From NCBI GenBank assembly GCA_004298295.1, contig SCUH01000090.1, forward strand, positions 1-6,454: a stretch of DNA of 6,454 nucleotides, given 5' to 3'. Positions 5,174 to 6,454 of this stretch are shown here, piece after piece. The position numbers were made by a program, and so were the translations under genes. Within the stretch, counting starts at the first letter, position 1. Every line of letters starts with the position of its first letter. Source of the stretch: Betaproteobacteria bacterium (GTDB lineage: Bacteria; Pseudomonadota; Gammaproteobacteria; Burkholderiales; SG8-39). The notes beneath the pieces were generated by a model. The model did not search any database. It worked only from the letters and a program-made list of their open reading frames with translations, and was not told the origin of the DNA.

Positions 5174-6147
5174 CGCAGGTGGCAGGCGACCGCGTGGCCC
5201 GGGCGCACTTCCTTCATCAGCGGCTCCTCGCTGCGGCAGCGCGCCTCCGCGTAGGGGCAGCGGGTGTGGAATCGGCAGCCCGGCGGCGGCGTGATCGGGC
5301 TGGGTACGTCGCCGGGCAGCACGATGCGCTTGCGCTTCGCCTTCGGATCGGGCACCGGCACCGCCGAGAGCAGCGCCTCGGTGTACGGGTGCTGCGCGTT
5401 GCGAAACAGGCTGCGCCGGTCGGTCAGCTCGACGATCTTGCCCAGGTACATCACCGCGACGCGGTGGCTGATGTGCTCCACCACGGCGAGATCGTGCGCG
5501 ACGAAGAGATACGAGACGCCGAACTCCGCCTGCAGGTCGAGCAGCAGGTTGATCACCTGCGCCTGCACCGAGACGTCGAGCGCCGAGACCGGCTCGTCGC
5601 ACACGATCAGCTTCGGGCGCAGCGCCAGCGCGCGCGCGATGCCCAGGCGCTGGCGCTGGCCGCCGGAGAATTCATGCGGGTACTTCACCATCTGGTCGGG
5701 CCGCAGGCCCACCTTGGCGAACAGCCACGCCGTGCGATCGCGCGCGGCCTGCGCCGAAAGGCGCTCGTAGTTGCGCAGCGGCTCCGCCACCACGTCGCCG
5801 GCGCGCAGCCGCGGGTTGAGCGAGGCGTACGGGTCCTGGAACACCACCTGCAGCTCGCGGCGCACCGGATGCATCGCCCGGCGCTCGAGCGAGTCGATGC
5901 GCCGGCCGCGCCATTCGATCTCGCCGCTGGTCGGATCGAGCAGGCGCAGGATCGTCTTGCCGGCGGTCGACTTGCCGCAGCCCGACTCGCCCACCAGGCC
6001 GAGCGTCTCGCCCTCAGCGATCGAAAAGCTGATGCCGTCGACGGCGTGCACCTGGCCGACGGTGCGACCGAAGAATCCCCGCGTCACGGGAAAATGCTTG
6101 CGCAGCTCGCGCACCTGCAGCAGCACGCCCGGGGCCGTCGCGTTCAT
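5170..6147 (-). CDS. dppF: Peptide ABC-transporter ATPase, DppF/OppF type
   Basis: This 325-residue ATPase is one half of the nucleotide-binding pair that powers a dipeptide/oligopeptide importer at the inner face of the membrane. The N-terminal HFPVTRGFFGRTVGQVHAVDG is characteristic of the F-type subunit. Then come Walker A GESGCGKST (53-61), the Q-loop at Q104 in VVFQDPYASLNPR, the signature SGGQRQR (161-167), Walker B LIVCDEP (180-186, catalytic E185), the D-loop SALD (188-191) and the switch H218. The C-terminal oligopeptide-transporter domain begins at HPYTEALLSAVP (253-264) and has four cysteines, C291, C297, C304 and C322. The ATG at 6147 overlaps the stop of the preceding ATPase gene as ATGA. 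A longer in-frame version starting at 6276 would only translate the neighbour in a wrong frame. Imported ligand is unknown; the downstream enzymes suggest an amino-acid derivative or short peptide. Confidence 0.93.
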   Translation of the reverse strand: MNATAPGVLLQVRELRKHFPVTRGFFGRTVGQVHAVDGISFSIAEGETLGLVGESGCGKSTAGKTILRLLDPTSGEIEWRGRRIDSLERRAMHPVRRELQVVFQDPYASLNPRLRAGDVVAEPLRNYERLSAQAARDRTAWLFAKVGLRPDQMVKYPHEFSGGQRQRLGIARALALRPKLIVCDEPVSALDVSVQAQVINLLLDLQAEFGVSYLFVAHDLAVVEHISHRVAVMYLGKIVELTDRRSLFRNAQHPYTEALLSAVPVPDPKAKRKRIVLPGDVPSPITPPPGCRFHTRCPYAEARCRSEEPLMKEVRPGHAVACHLR

Positions 6148-6454
6148 GGCGCCGCCGCTCCCACCCGGTCGGCTTCCCAGCAGGCCGCGCTGTGCCCCGC
6201 GCCCTTGTCCTCGAGCGGCGGGTATTCGGCGTGGCAGCGCGCCTGCGCGAAACCGCAGCGCGGCGCGAAGAGGCACCCGGGCACCTCTTCCTTCAGCGAG
6301 GGCACCATGCCCGGAATCTCCACCAGGCGCTTGCGCTCGATCGCGTCGAGCTCCGCGTCCTCGAGGCGCGGGATCGAGCCGATCAGCCCGCGCGTGTACG
6401 GGTGCAGCGGCCGCTCGAACAGCGCCTCCACCGGCGCCTCCTCCACCTTGCGGC
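6144..6454 (-). CDS. dppD: Peptide ABC-transporter ATPase, DppD/OppD type, C-terminal part only
   Basis: About 102 residues are visible; the start and the whole nucleotide-binding core lie beyond the right edge. The visible part reads RKVEEAPVEALFERPLHPYT, then the oligopeptide-transporter C-terminal domain with LIGSIPRLED, an IPGMVPSL segment and PGCLFAPRCGFAQARC followed by a fourth cysteine near the end (GHSAACWE). The GTG at 6446 is an internal valine, not a start. This is the D-type partner of the next gene, joined to it by an ATGA overlap, so the two ATPases are probably made in equal amounts. The permease and binding-protein genes would be expected further right. DppD versus OppD cannot be settled from this fragment. 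Confidence 0.88.
   Translation of the reverse strand, partial: RKVEEAPVEALFERPLHPYTRGLIGSIPRLEDAELDAIERKRLVEIPGMVPSLKEEVPGCLFAPRCGFAQARCHAEYPPLEDKGAGHSAACWEADRVGAAAP

Noticed and set aside
3116..5254. A 712-codon plus-strand open frame antisense to the carbamoyl hydrolase and the lyase.
   Set aside because: It spans two well-identified minus-strand genes and has an arginine/alanine/histidine-rich composition typical of reverse-frame translation of high-GC codons. I recognise no domain or motif in it.
5174..5602. An N-terminal extension of 143 residues on the lyase.
   Set aside because: This part is an alternate-frame reading of the ABC ATPase gene. Family alignment and the ATGA overlap place the start at 5173.
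6148..6276. A longer start for the F-type ATPase at 6276.
   Set aside because: The extra 43 residues are an out-of-frame reading of the upstream ATPase C-terminus. The family N-terminus and the ATGA overlap place the start at 6147.

Overview
The window is a stretch of high-GC chromosome, roughly two-thirds G+C or more outside one small island. Gene content and codon use suggest a metabolically versatile proteobacterium, most likely a Burkholderiales-type betaproteobacterium. That placement is inference from style, because no rRNA or other marker gene is present.

Right half (about 3065-6454, all on the minus strand, read right to left): a tightly packed uptake-and-catabolism operon. It starts with the 3' end of a DppD/OppD-type peptide ABC-transporter ATPase, then a complete DppF/OppF-type ATPase, a PLP-dependent diaminopropionate ammonia-lyase, and an N-carbamoyl-D-amino-acid hydrolase of the nitrilase superfamily. 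The first three are joined by two 4-base ATGA stop/start overlaps. The fourth follows after 18 bases with a clear ribosome binding site. A reasonable reading is import of a small peptide-like or ureido compound, removal of a carbamoyl group, and breakdown of an amino acid such as 2,3-diaminopropionate to pyruvate and ammonia.

Middle (2413-3068, minus strand): a two-gene toxin-antitoxin module inserted behind the hydrolase. It pairs an AbrB/MazE-type antitoxin with a Doc (Fic-fold) toxin through a GTGA overlap. It has its own promoter-like sequence with a perfect 7-base inverted repeat, and its G+C (near 57% in the lines counted) is clearly below that of its neighbours, so it looks acquired.

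Left half: a complete plus-strand zinc-dependent alcohol dehydrogenase (1306-2412) ends base-to-base against the toxin gene, the two stop codons forming TGATCA. Divergent from it across 45 bases is a minus-strand M24 'pita-bread' protein (aminopeptidase P / prolidase / creatinase superfamily) that runs off the left edge. It keeps four of the five usual metal ligands but has Cys where the second Asp belongs, so it may not be an ordinary peptidase.

No tRNA, rRNA, CRISPR array, insertion sequence or convincing rho-independent terminator was seen. The longest stretch without a gene is the 45-base divergent region at 1261-1305. The most interesting points are the carbamoylase/diaminopropionate-lyase pairing, the altered M24 metal site, and the AbrB-Doc module with its operator-like palindrome. 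I see nothing that demands a wholly new type of system.
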